A stretch of DNA of 64,000 nt from Siphonodentalium dalli (taxonomy: Eukaryota; Mollusca; Scaphopoda; Gadilida; Siphonodentaliidae), in contig CP136063.1 of NCBI GenBank assembly GCA_032622095.1, positions 280,109,426 through 280,173,425 on the forward strand, written 5' to 3'. The stretch's first letter is position 1; each line of letters begins with the position of its first letter. The position numbers and the translations under genes were made by a program. Below, piece by piece: positions 30,021-42,302 of the stretch. The notes below the pieces were generated by a model. It was not told the origin of the DNA and ran no database searches. It saw only the letters and a program-made list of their open reading frames with translations.

Positions 30021-30594
30021 TGGACTTAATCTGCTCCACTAAGTGTGTTTATCGATTTAACACGAGTGAAAGTAATTAATAAAGTCCACGGTAGGGGTAT
30101 CTATACTGAGCGGAATTCCCTTAACTATTATATTCCATTGTTCAGTGTGTTTGTTCTCACGATTCTTCCCTTTTACATAATTTAAATCTATCCGCAATCT
30201 TCACAACATACCAAGGACATAATTATGTAGCAATCGCCTGTATCTTATTGTGACGTGTTGAAATCACCAAAGAAGGTATGTATTATATAATGGACTATAT
30301 TCGTCAATAGTGTATCCTGAAGAAATAGTATACTTTCACCATATTGTAGCCGAAATATCTTAATTTCAGGGACAAGCATTAATCGAGAATACTCTGTGAT
30401 AATATATATTTCCCGGCTTGTCTCATTGTCGAAACATATATAGGTGCTACTTTGCTAATCTTTTATTTCTGTAAGAAAAAGGGGACCTCGTATTTATTAT
30501 AAGTTTCTGGCATTTTTACTTTGGGATCAAGAATGTTACAACTTACAAAGGCCATAATACACGTTATTCGTGAAGTTTATAAAGCAGAGAGATT
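30021..30594. other. no gene recognised
   Basis: AT-rich, no repeat match found. Confidence 0.4.
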
Positions 30595-31010
30595 GCACTC
30601 AGAGACATGGCGACAGGGGGGTTTGGGGGGTGGGTGTCTCACCCCCAACTTTGGTCAAATTTTTCAACAGTTGGAAATTTCATACCTGACACAACATTAG
30701 TTGGAAATTTCACACCAACAATAGGTTGAAAATGTTCTTGTAGTTTGATTTTCAAACAATTTATTAGGGGGAATGTATTGTTTTTGGACCAATATTTGCA
30801 TATTTTCCTTCTTTTGGTAAAATTTTTGACTGAAATGGCCATCAGTTAGAAATTTTCCAACCTTAGGGGTATCAGGATGGAAATTTCCAACACTTGGAAA
30901 GCTTGTGTCCTGGTCTCTCCCCGTGGGCAGTCAAAAACTTCTAGTTAATTCAAGAAAATAATATCGTCACTGGAATTGTCATCGTTGGAAATTTCTAACT
31001 CTATGAATGC
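30595..31010 (+). repeat. dispersed repeat K, copy 1
   Basis: Begins GGTGGGTGTCTCACCCCCAA, with repeated GTTGGAAATTTC phrases and AAATGGCCATCAGTT. Copies at 31680-31900 (direct) and 36745-37105 (inverted). Confidence 0.75.
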
Positions 31011-31082
31011 TTGAGGCTAGTCTAGATGCTAGGATTTTGCGATTTTCTTGTTCAGATTTCAAAATGGGACGATAGACCGCAA

Positions 31083-31635
31083 ATTGCTGCCCCCACCCGA
31101 TACAATCATGACGGCTTCACAACATGACGCTGCCCCCACTCGATACATGACGGCTTCCCAACATGACGGTACCCCCACCGATACATGACGGCTTCACAGC
31201 ATGACGCTGCCCCCACCGATACATGACGGCTTCACAACATGACGCTGCCCCACCCGATACACGACGGCTTCACAACATGACGCTGCCCCAACTCGATACA
31301 TGACGGCTTCACAACATGACGCTGCCCCCACCCGATATATGGCGGCTTCACAACATGACGCTGCCCAACCCGATACATGACGGCTTCACAACATGACGCT
31401 GCCCCCACCCGACAGATGACGGCATCACAACATGACGCTGCCCCACCTCGATACATGACGGCTTCACAACATGACGCTGCCCCCACCCGATATATGGCGG
31501 CTTCACAACATGACGCTGCCCCACCCGATACATGACGGCTTCACAACATGACGCTGCCCCCACCCGATACATGACGGCATCACAACATAACGCTGCCCAC
31601 ACCCGATACATGACGGCTTCACAACATGACGTTAC
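31083..31635. repeat. 39-bp satellite, about 14 units
   Basis: Unit: GATACATGACGGCTTCACAA, CATGACGCTG, CCCCCACCC. Units of 39 or 40 bases alternate, so reading frames come and go. ORFs here (Met-Tyr-Arg-Val-Gly..Cys-Cys) are translations of the repeat. Confidence 0.95.
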
Positions 31636-31679
31636 GAGTCGAACACGTTATAACAAAAACAAATTGACGCCGGAAATGT

Positions 31680-31900
31680 AACACCAACTATATGTTGAAA
31701 TTGTTCTCATAGTTTGATTTACCAAGAATAATCAAATGGAATTTGTTGTTTTTAGACCAACAATAATATAATTCCTGCTTTTTGTCAAAATTTTGGACTG
31801 AAATGGCCATCAGTTGAACATTTTTCCAACCTTAGGGGGATATCAGGTCTGAAATTTCCAACACTTGGAGAGCTTAAATGGTGCCAGTCTAAATACTAGG
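31680..31900 (+). repeat. dispersed repeat K, copy 2
   Basis: Continues the K repeat on the other side of the satellite: AATGGCCATCAGTTGAACATT and AAATTTCCAACACTTGGA. The satellite may have expanded inside one K copy. Confidence 0.65.
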
Positions 31901-32397
31901 ATTGTGCAGTATTCAGGTGCAGATTACAAAATTTTCTCCCACTAGGCTGAGGGGGGCCTGTATGCTTGGTACCTTCCATGTAGCCAGTCACCAACTGATA
32001 ATCAATTTAAAAAATCAGGCCTTAATTTTACTGGAGGATTTTGTACTTTTCAGGTTCAGATTTCAAAATGTTCTCCCACCGGGCCGACCATGGTCTTCTT
32101 CCCTCCCGATAGTCAGTCAATAACTAATAATCGATTTCTAAAATCAAATTAGGGCTGTGAAGTGTCAGTGCAGTTGGCAAATTTCAAGCCAAGGTGGTGG
32201 GGGTGTTTGAAATGGAAACATGTTCACATACACAACAGATTTTTGAGTTTCCATATTCTTATCATTCTATATGGAATAGTTCGCATGAAATTAACGCCTC
32301 CCAGGCCAATTTGAGCCACAGTGCCATGCATGCATTAACACTTTCATTGATTACTTTCATCTTTGACAACGAATAACTATTCTCAAATGGTTACCGC

Positions 32398-32860
32398 ACC
32401 ACCAAATATACAAATACAACCGCACCACCAAATATACAAATACCACCGCACCACCAAATATACTAATACCATCGCCCCACAGAATATACAAATACCCCCG
32501 CACCACCAAATATACAAATACCACCGCACCACCAAATATACAAATACCACCGCACCACCAAATATACAAATACCACCGCCCCACCGAATATACAAATACC
32601 ACCGCACCACCAAATATACAAATACCACCGCCCCACCGAATATACAAATACCCCCGCACCACCAAATATACAAATACCACCGCACCAACAAATATACAAA
32701 TACCACCGCACCACCAAATATACAAATACCACCGCACCACCAAATATACAAATACCACCGCACCACCAAATATACAAATACCTCCGCACCACCAAATATA
32801 CAAATACCACCGCACCACCAAATATACAAATACCACCGCACCACCAAGTATACAAATACA
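32398..32860. repeat. 26-bp minisatellite, about 18 units
   Basis: Unit CCACCGCACCACCAAATATA plus CAAATA. Few substitutions between units (CCACC/CCCC), so it is young. 26 is not a multiple of three, which makes most frames open and explains the long ORFs on both strands. Confidence 0.95.
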
Positions 32861-33115
32861 CAACTTCCAACAACTCGTTATAACGACTTAGAACTCGTTA
32901 TAACCATTTGCAACTTGTTGTAACGAGTTGTTGGAAGTCGTTATAACGACTTGTAGAAATAAAAACAAGTCATTATAACGACTTGTAGAACAATTTATAA
33001 CGACTTGTTTTTATTTCTACAAGTCGTTGTAATGACTTCCGACAAGTCATTATAATGAGTTGGAAGTCGTTATATTTGTGACGAGTTGTTGAAGTCGTTA
33101 TAACGAAATGTTTGG
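32861..33115. repeat. cluster of GTCGTTATAACGAC palindromes
   Basis: The perfect palindrome AAGTCGTTATAACGACTT and variants (ACTCGTTATAACGA, AGTCATTATAACGACTT) occur about ten times in 250 bases, with a longer inverted pair TAGAAATAAAAACAAGTC / GACTTGTTTTTATTTCTA. Confidence 0.9.
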
Positions 33116-33588
33116 GTGCGGTGGTGTTTCGGATGGCCCGGCCTAAAGCGCTTTCGTACTTGGCACAATATAATCTCTACATTCACATCAGCGTTGGTTG
33201 TTTCTTTTATTATTAGAAGATTTGAGTATTCGTGGTCTCTACACGTTTGTTTTGTACACACGTTTGGAGACAAAACATCTAAACGGTTTGGCCGTGTACG
33301 AGTAGACCAAATTATTACCTCCGCTGGCAATGGCAACACACGTTACAAGTTACACGTACGTGTGGCTGAGCCTGGCTATTGTTTATAATGATCCTTCTGT
33401 AAATGTAATTTTGGGTAGATAGATGTAGATATTTATTAGCATATATAGAAACACACGTGAAGGTATACAGTATGTGGACAATAAAAAAGATATATAAAAA
33501 TCAAACATATGCACGTATAATAAAAACGTATAACAAAATGTAATCAATCAATTACTATCATATGTTGTTTCATAAATCTAATGAAATA
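33116..33588. other. no gene recognised
   Basis: An ORF of 90 codons (33116-33388) shows no motif. The rest is AT-rich. Confidence 0.35.
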
Positions 33589-33712
33589 TGATGACGGACG
33601 CTATATGGAGACCATGGTTGATGACAGACGCTATATGGAGACCATGGTTGATGACGGACGCTATATGGAGCCCATGGTTGATGACGGACGCTATATGGAG
33701 ACCATGGTTGGC
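33589..33712. repeat. 30-bp tandem repeat, four units
   Basis: GATGACGGACGCTATATGGA plus GACCATGGTT, nearly identical in all four. Confidence 0.95.
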
Positions 33713-36146
33713 CATGTGTATTTCTGGTATCGAAATATTCTGCAATTGTCGTGCCAGTGTGGTCAAGTTTCAATATAGATTTATAGGTACTCAATCCAAT
33801 TCGATAGTCCACAATAATCAGATTTAGTCCAGGAGATATTGGTCGACCTCTGCACCCCCCCCCCCCCAGGACTCAACTTCACCCCACTAATTTTCTTTCT
33901 TAATATCTCCTCTAATTTTTTTCACTTGTTAACAAGAAAAAAAAGTGGCCGCAGAGACTCCAGACAAGATGGCGTCCATCGTGGCGGCCATTTTTTTTAT
34001 ATGCACCAGGTCTCTTTGATCGCCATTATAGTAAAGATGATAGCACATGCGGTCTTGTTTTCCGCTCGATTCGTTATGCTAATATACAACCCTTACAAAT
34101 TAGCCAAATCCGACACCAGAATCCAATATGGCGGCCAAGATGGCCGCCGAAATGTGAAAATATGCTATTTTTCTGACATGTTACCACCTTTCGTTTGTCT
34201 CTGTGGGAAAATGTTAGCAATTTTGCGTCATATTATACATTTATCGTATAGAGGAGTCATTGGCGAACACACGGGGACCATAATATACATTCATTGCGGG
34301 ATATGTTTGTCCGATATCACGTTTTCCCAAATGCCGGTATAATAGGTCAAAGCCGAATCTACGTTAATAACGCGATGTAATGTTTCGAATCAATGAATGT
34401 TATTGCTACTATAACAACACCCAATGCATATATATTTGCAGGAAATACTCGAGCTAGGATTCCTCTTATACCTGAGTTGAGGAATATTTACCCAAATCCA
34501 AGATGGTGGCCAAAATGGCCACCAGAAATAACAAATCGCAGAAAATCGCCGATTTTAACATCAGTGAGCATTATTGTCATGAAAACTCCACACCTGCTTA
34601 CTATTGTGAGTTGGGAACACTTAGGCGAAGCACTTTACTTGTACCATATCCAAATAAAAGTCACCCAAATCCAAAATGGCGCCCACAATGGCGGACAGAT
34701 TTTGAAAAATCACCGAAATTCCCTCATATTCACATCATTGGGCATTATTGTCGAGACAACTCCATCCATGTGTACAGTTGAGTTGGAAATACTGAGGTGA
34801 AGTAATTACCTTACATCTCATGCAAGAAATTGTTTTCCAAATCGAAGATGGCGGCCAAAATGGCGACCGATATTTGAAAACAAGTCTACATTCCTTTACT
34901 TTCTTAGGATGGGCGTTATTGTTTCGCGATTTCTACCCACCATTACATGTTGATATGTATGAATTATTCATTAGGGTTTGGCAAGTGATACTCACAGTCA
35001 ATATGGCGGCCAAACTGGCGGGCAGAAATTGAAAAGAAGCCGATATTATCACATACTAATTTCAACTTTTTGTCATAATATTGATTTGTATAAACGAAAC
35101 GGTACATAATATAAACCATATATTAGTTCCAATGTAAGTCGTAGCCTTTTGGAAGGATGAAAACCCACAATCGCGATGTGGCATTTCAAATTCCATTCCC
35201 CACTAACGGCTCACACTGGCCGTAACCGTATATAGGTGCACCGAATAGTCATATTATGACTTCCAAGAATAAAAACAACAGTACCTAAGCTTATTCTGTA
35301 TTGCCACATTCAGCATTATCTAGACTCGTTTCCGTCTCTTCGTCAGATTAATCTATCTCACTCACAACAACAGTTTACTACACTTCTTTGTAGAAGGGTG
35401 CCACTAATCGGAATGTTTCAAACAATACATATGCCGGTGTCCTGCTCACGTGTTTGTTTCGAAAGCGAGCTTCATTCGTGGTATATCTTATGGTATAATT
35501 CAGATGCTACATATGGGGTATAGGCGTCATCTTGTGCGATACACTATAAAGGTATTCGGTCGATGCGTATACTAGCTTTCAGAAGGACCTATCTATCTGC
35601 GTATTGTCAGCTTTGGTGACCTAATGGGGATAACAACGTGTACACCTGGTGATTTTCCCAAACAGCCACTTCTCAATATATGGTTAATCAATTCACATAC
35701 TCATCTAATGCACTGACGTACCCGGACAACTTCTGTATATGGCTTCGCATGTTGAAAGCCCGACATTTGATGGATGCATTTCTACTAAGGCATAGAAGAC
35801 CATAATGCATAATATACCCAAACTCCTTGAACATGATCATAAGAACAAGCTTGTTGGCGTCCAGCAATCGTCTCACCGAACAGATCCAAGCAGATGATAA
35901 CAATACACACGGTGCTAGTTTGTGGGTATGTGTCATGATAGTGGAAATGAAATTGGACCATGACTGCACCGCCCCTTATTTTGTTATGTTTTAGATTCAG
36001 ACAGGATCTCATGTGTGGCTTTGCTTTCCTTGTATGCTAAGATTGTATGTTCCCATCCGTTTGGAAGCCGTTCTTAAACAATTGGACCAGGAGTATGCCA
36101 TTGGCTACTGCTGTATAAGCCCCACCAAGACTTGGGTGTAGTCTTA

Positions 36147-37687
36147 GGGGGTGTTTATACATTACCCGGCGAAGATCGCATTCGCTTTAGCCGGCAGCGA
36201 TAACAATAGAGTGTTTATACTTCGCCGGATAAGAATTACGGCTATCCGGATACTCAGCTATACGGTTTTCAACTTTTGGATAAAATGATTTAGTACAAGC
36301 ACCTGATTGTCGTATGTATTCTAGTTCGCTCTGCGGTTAAGTTAGATGTTTATCTGGGGTCATGCCGTCATGGGTGATTTCCTTTCAACAATTAACTCGA
36401 ACAATATTATTGCGCGATCGCTGATAGACCAGCCCGCTTTTCACCTGTGTATATATTGGTCAGTGTGCCAGTTTGATTGTCTCTAATCAGCTGTCAGGTC
36501 GGTGGTCACGCACCTTGGTTATAAGCTATTATTATAAATACTAACCGATGATGGTACACGTACTCTGCATGTGCATGGTACATTTGTTGCGCATTCGAGG
36601 GAATTAATTCATGTACATGTATGTCCATATATATATATATGGAAGAAATGGGATGGCACGTTTCTGTGGATTCAAACTTAATGGACAATTAGTTCAATAA
36701 TCTAAATCTGAGTGCACCGTGGACATATTAACACAGGGAATTTATCGACCGACCGTGGTTATGGCCAGGTGTGAGAATTGTTTTTAATCTGAACCCTGAA
36801 AATTGCAAAATCCTAGCATCCAGCCTTAAGATTTCCAATTGTTGGACATTTTCCAAACTTGACGCACCTCTAATAAGGTTGGTTCATTTCCAACTGATGG
36901 TCATTTCAGTCCAACAATTTGGTAAAAAAATAAGCAAATGTTGCCTAAAGAAATCACCAATAACAAATTGTTGAAAATAAAACTACGAGAACAATTTCAT
37001 CATATTGCTGATGTCAAATATCCAACCATTGCCGTGTCAGGTATGGAATTTCCAGCTTTTGAATATTTTGATTAAAGTTGGGATGAGACACCCCCATCGC
37101 CACGGCCCTATATACATGGACATGGTGAACGCCCGAGTAAAATGAAAAACATATTTTATTGTATAATGTGCAAACGGAAAATGTGTCACATTTGATTCGC
37201 GATGTTGAAACTTATATATATAATATAAAATCCAATCCGAATGATTAGACACCAATTTGTAGATGTATGCGACGAAAAGATCTCAAAACTGACAATGGCC
37301 ATGCTTTTGGTGCGACACTCACTTCACAGGCTGTATGTGAACCCAAACAAATCATTAACAATGTTTTTTAAATATCTATAAAATTACCAATAGCAATGAA
37401 AGTTTGAGTTGGATATTAATAATTTCGGCATTTCCATTTCTAAAAAGTTTCATTTCACTATACTGCCCAACCATATCTCTAACAGGAAGCGGCTCGATGT
37501 TTACAGGTGTACAGCAATATCATATTGCAGTTCAGTGAGAACTAAAACGAAAACTATTAACAAGTAAAGGAGACACGTGAATATATGCGTATCTTCGCCG
37601 GCGATGTGTAAACACTCTGCCCAACCTTCGCCGGCTAACGGGTTCGCCGGGTAACGGCTTCACCGGCTATGTGTAAACGTCACCTTA
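36147..37687. mobile_element. inverted-repeat element with GCCGGCGAA ends
   Basis: Left end: CTTAGGGGGTGTTTATACAT then ACCCGGCGAA. Right end, reversed: CTTTAAGGTGACGTTTACAC then AGCCGG.GAA, with further CGCCGG repeats inward. Lies in the core of F5 and itself contains repeat K (36745-37105). Confidence 0.65.
36745..37105 (-). repeat. dispersed repeat K, inverted copy
   Basis: Reverse complement of 30620-31000: GTTGGACATTTTCCAA, AACTGATGGTCATTTCAGTC and GTTGGGATGAGACACCCCCA. Confidence 0.7.
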
Positions 37688-40600
37688 AAGGCGATACCTT
37701 TGCTAGTTGGTTAATATGTCAAACTCACGCTGGGTGGTATGGTTCAAGAAAGTACAAATGCCGTCAACAAAAGGGTGAAATGTTCAACGCGAAGAACATC
37801 CAGAGGAATGTTACGTTGATGAGCTCTTGCATTCAGTTCAACAAACGTTGGTACACCAAGTGATTTCTTGGTAACATCACCATTGCGACCATTTTCCCGC
37901 ATGAGACATTAACTACTATATTCTAAAGTTATATATATATAAAGCTATATGATCATAAAGGTCGCGTTCCCCAACGTCCACAGCCATTGCCATCGAGGCT
38001 GTAAATTGTTCTTTAAATACATAGTGAAATAAATGCACCACAGTTCCTGACATTTTCTTGAATAATACCGCCAACATACTGACACTAACCCTGAGAGAGG
38101 ATAACAAAACAAAAAACTCATACATTCAAGCTATAAAGACATTATCCTTTAGTCAATTCGACTGTTTTGAGGGAGGCTAGCATAGTATTATCCAGACAAA
38201 AGTGTACGTAGTTGAATCAGAAAGGTTTCGAAACGGATGTGAAAATACAATCTTACCACACCAAATAAAACCGACACGCATGACATTCGATATCTTAAAC
38301 ATGCACCAGGTGTAGGGGTGGTGTATACAGACTACAGTGGCCCATTTCATTCCCACTATCATGGCGCATGTCCACAAACTAGCACCGCGAGCATTGTTCT
38401 TCTCTGCTGGGAGATATTCGACGAGACAACTGCGGGGCGTCACACAGTTTGCTTCGGATCATGGTCAAGAAGTGTGGGTAGTCTGTACACTATAGGGTCT
38501 TCTCCTTAGCAGATAGACATCTGTCTAAGGGAATGAGACAGCTAGCAACCTTCGAAACACTGTCGAAGTTGTCCACATATGCCAATGCGTTCGCTGGGTT
38601 TGTGAGTTGACGAACCATCTATTGAGAAGTGACTAGCTAACTGGTTCGCCAGGTGTACATGTCGTTATCCTCATGGGATATGAGACACATACATATAGAT
38701 AACCGTCTGTAAGCTTGTATACTCATCGGCCATATGCCTTCCTAGTTCAAGCGGACGCACAAATATCATATTTAGCAAATATTTAAAATCGTAAGCTAGA
38801 CATCGGAAAATGAATTGTTTGAAACGTTATGATTAGAGGGACCCTACTCCCATGAAGTGGTGAATACTTTGTCGGTGTGAGCGACCTAGATTTATAAGAC
38901 AAAGAAATGGAAGCTGGTCCAGATAATTATGGACGTGATGTGGCAAATCAGAATCTGTTATCAGGTAATTATTCTGATATAACTATTCGGCGCACCTACT
39001 CTTACAGCCATTATCGGCGCTAAGTGGAGACTGGATTTCGAAATGCCACATCGCGGTATTAATTGTGGTTGACGGATACGAGCTATGTTATGCGTTTTGA
39101 TACCTTTAAGTTGAACTAGTAGATGGTGTATGTACAGTTTCGTCCATACATACCGATATTATGACAAAAAGTTGAAATTAATATCGATTTCTTTTCAATT
39201 TCTAGCCGCCAATTTACCAGCGATCTTGGCTGTGAGTATCAATTGTCAAACCCTAATGAATACTTCATGTCACTATTCCATATCAACATGTAATGGTGGA
39301 TAGAAATCGCGAAACAATAACGCCGATCGTAAGAAAGTAAAGGAATGTAGACTTGTTTTCAAATTTCGGTCGCCATTTTGGCCGCCATCTTCGATTTGGA
39401 AAACAATTTCCTGCATGAGATGTAATGTAATTACTTCACCTCAGAATTTCCAACTCAACTGTAAGCATGGGTGGAGTTGTCTCGACAATAATGCCCAATG
39501 ATGTGAATATGAGGGAATTTCGGTGATTTTTCAAAATCTGTCCGCCATTGTGGGCGCCATTTTGGATTTAGGGAACTTTTATTTGGATATGGTACAATTA
39601 AAGTTCTTCGCCTAAGTGTTCCCAACTCACAATAGTAAGCAGGTGTGGAGTTTTCGTGACAATAATGCTCACTGATGTTAAAATCGGCAATTTTCGGCGA
39701 TTTTTTATTTCTGGTGGCCATTTTGGCCGCCATTTTGAATTTGGGTAAATATTAAGCAGGTGTGGAGCTGTCGTGACAATAACGCTCACTGATGTTAAAA
39801 TCCGCGATATTCGGCAATATTTCTATTTCTGGTGGCCATTTTAGCCGCCATCTTGGATTTGGGTAAATATTTCTCTACTCACGTATAAGAGGAATCCTAG
39901 CTCGAATATCTCCTGCAAATATATATACATGGGTGTTGTTATAATAGCAATAACATTCATTGATTCGAAACATTACATCGCGTTATTAACGTAGATTCGG
40001 CTTTGACCTATTATACCGGCATTTGGGAAAACGTGATATCGGACAAAAATATCCCGCAATGAATGTATATTATGGTCCGCATGTGTTCGCCAATGACTCC
40101 TCTATACGATAAATGTATAACTTGGCGCAAAAATGCTAACATTTTCCCACAGAGACAAACGAAAGGTGGTAACATGTCAGAAAAATAACATATTTTCACA
40201 TTTCGGCGGCCATCTTGGCCGCCATATTGGATTCTGGTGTCGGATTTGGCTAATTTGTAAGGGTTGTATATTAGCATAACGAATCGAGCGGAAAACAAGA
40301 CCGCATGTGCTATCATCTTTACTATAATGGTGATCAAAGAGACCTGGTGCATATAAACAAAATGGCCGCCATGATGGACGCCATCTTGTCTGGAGTCTCT
40401 GTGGCCACTTTTTTTTCTTGTTAACAAGTGAAAAAAATTAGAGGAGACATTAAGAAAGAAAATTAGTGGGGTGAAGCTGAGTCCTGGGGGGGGGGGGGGG
40501 GTGCAGAGATCGACCAATATCTCCTGGACTAATTCCAACAACAACAATATTTTTTAGAAATGCCGCTTCAGTTATCAGAATCGATTAATTGCCCACAAAA

Positions 40601-40907
40601 TAATGACAATCACTGTCAACTGTAGTATAACATTTCCCGAAACGTGTTATTTATCAAATAATTTGGCCTTATTATCCACAGACACGTTCTTGATTTTAGA
40701 GTTATCCATCTTCATCCGCAATTTGGTCCGAGACCGTTGGCTCGTCGATACCAGAAATACACTGGGCCATTAATAATTCTCTATGGTGAAAAATAATAGA
40801 TTTCAAAAATCGATACCTAATAACTCGGAGCTTTGATAGGTGGGTTCCTCGATTCGAATAAAATATTATTTACCCCCGAATCCAAATAAATAGTAATTCA
40901 GTGGCGC

Positions 40908-41263
40908 TTAACCCTTTACCCAACAAAACGGCCAAAACCGGCCAAATAAAGCTTCAACAGCCTAAAATATCTTCGGCCTGTCTCAATAGAACCATACACA
41001 TATGGATATCATTGGAACCGGCTCCTTGACCACATTGTGATAGTTACAGTTATGCCCTGTGCCAATGCATTCTCTTATATATGCGAGTCGACCATAGGTC
41101 GCCTCGCATATATAAGAGAATGCATTGGCCTAAAAAAAATCTTTTATAATTTTTAATGTGTTAAGCCAATGCATGCTCTTATATATTCGAGGCGACCTAT
41201 GGTCGACTCGCATATATAAGAGAATGCATTGGCACAGGGCCCTTCTGTTGGGTAAAGGGTTAA
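40908..41263 (+). mobile_element. TTAACCCTTTACCCAAC MITE, complete
   Basis: 356 bp bounded by TTAA, with inverted ends TTAACCCTTTACCCAACA. It contains palindromes 41061-41129 and 41165-41233. The only large difference from 51539-51920 (inverted) is the length of the spacer between the palindromes. Confidence 0.9.
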
Positions 41264-41499
41264 TCGGATTATGCATCTTTAAATTGCCTTTGGAACACAA
41301 TGCGTTGAATTCTTGAACACCTCGACATACATACTATTGTCAACACGTTTCACTAAATGTTGGCAGATATCTATAAACATATTGGTTTGGCGCCGCAAAA
41401 TAATTAGACTCTTTTCCCCATGCACATATCCAGGTGTATAGAAATACACACAGTAACACACGTCACAAATTAAAGATGCATTATCCGAATTAACGCTCC
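41264..41499. other. core of F4
   Basis: Single-copy sequence between the two F4 arms, itself flanked by TCGGATTATGCATCTTTAAA / TTAAAGATGCATTATCCGAA. No gene. Confidence 0.5.
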
Positions 41500-42059
41500 T
41501 AAATTACTTTTTCTTTGGCTTCGGGGGGGGGGTAAAAATATTTGATTCGAGTCGAGGAACCCACCCACCAAGGCTCAGAGTGATCAGATATCGATTTTTG
41601 AAGTTTGTTATTTCTCGAGATGTGCAATTATCTGTGGCCCTAAAACACGTCGTCAAACAGACGGTCTCGGACAAAATTGCGGATGAAGATGGATAACTCT
41701 ATACACAAGTGGTAATATGGCCAAATTTCGGGAATACTCAAGTGATAATACGGCCATATTTCGTTGAACAAAATGTTGATAAATAACACGTTTTGGGAAA
41801 TTTGATACCATAGTACACAGTGGTTGGCATTATTTTTTTTTGCAGTTAATCGATTCAGATAACTAAAGCGAATTTTAAAGAAATGTTGTTGTTTTTGTAT
41901 CTTGATGATATGGGGACCGTCTGATCGGATTGAGTACCTTTAATTGTACGTGTGGCTAAACCTGGCTAATATTTACATATTCAAATTTCGACTCATATTT
42001 TTGTTGACAATGTCTCCATTTTTCAATTGCGACCACCTCCGCTTTTTTTAGTTAGTTGA

Positions 42060-42302
42060 CTATGTGGTAATTTGACGTTGTGTAGCTGTGGTAGTGTATA
42101 TATCAACCTGTGCCACGTCGGAGGTAGATTGTGCCTTGTTTTGTTCCAGGCTATATGAATGTTTGTTTCCGAAGGCTTCCACGTCTTCGACAGAATCTGG
42201 GAGTGGCTTGCCATTGGTCTCGGGCAGAGTCAGTACCAGAATTCCACCGAGTATCGTCATAACACCGAACAGACCCAGCACATATAGATAGTCCGTTTTC
42301 AC
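42060..42302 (-). CDS. SLC22-type transporter, last exon
   Basis: Opens after ATTTCTATTCCAG and reads VKTDYLYVLGLFGVMTILGG, then ILVLTLPETNGKPLPDSVED and a polar tail to TAG at 42060. The first 30 residues are transmembrane segment 12; LPET.GK.LP....D.E.F directly after it is the signature end of SLC22 organic cation/anion transporters. The cytoplasmic tail (about 45 residues, Ser/Thr/Gln-rich) is not conserved. It joins in phase 0 to 44869-44941. The substrate cannot be told from this half of the protein; SLC22 members move organic cations, anions or carnitine across the plasma membrane. Confidence 0.9.
   Translation of the reverse strand: MKTDYLYVLGLFGVMTILGGILVLTLPETNGKPLPDSVEDVEAFGNKHSYSLEQNKAQSTSDVAQVDIYTTTATQRQITT

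Larger units (their letters stand above)
33824..40532. mobile_element. 6.7-kb inverted-repeat element F5
   Basis: Arms of about 2.2 kb, 33824-35990 and 38335-40532, are reverse complements, ending in TTAGTCCAGGAGATATTGGTC. The outer 1.2 kb is well conserved, the inner part less. Both arms carry AAAATGGCGGCC-type motifs at intervals of about 170 bases. The matching 167- and 178-codon ORFs in the two arms are products of the inversion. No transposase was recognised in the core (36000-38330). Confidence 0.8.
33782..41943. mobile_element. foldback F4, copy 1, carrying nested insertions
   Basis: The outer ends are TAGGTACTCAATCC (33782) and GGATTGAGTACCTTTAA (41926), as at 50158-50515. The body is visible as inverted arms 40536-40905 and 41500-41943 (CAGAATCGATTAATTG, GTTATCCATCTTCATCCGCA, AATCGATA, GGTGGGTTCCTCGA.TCGAAT). 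The left arm appears split by the element at 33824-40532, and MITE 40908-41263 sits in the centre. The nesting order is inference. Confidence 0.55.

Noticed and set aside
31232-31611. Cys/Val/Gly-rich ORFs
   Set aside because: Translations of the 39-bp satellite.
32357-32923. Overlapping ORFs of 136-186 codons on both strands
   Set aside because: Translations of the 26-bp minisatellite.
31083-33115. CRISPR-like direct repeats
   Set aside because: Units are contiguous tandem repeats without unique spacers, and the host is a eukaryote.
33839-34342. 167-codon ORF conserved with a 178-codon ORF at 40011-40547
   Set aside because: The similarity comes from the inverted-repeat arms. They contain a poly-C tract and ATGGCGGCC repeats, and no domain is recognisable. 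Selection on codons was not tested, so this is a weak rejection.
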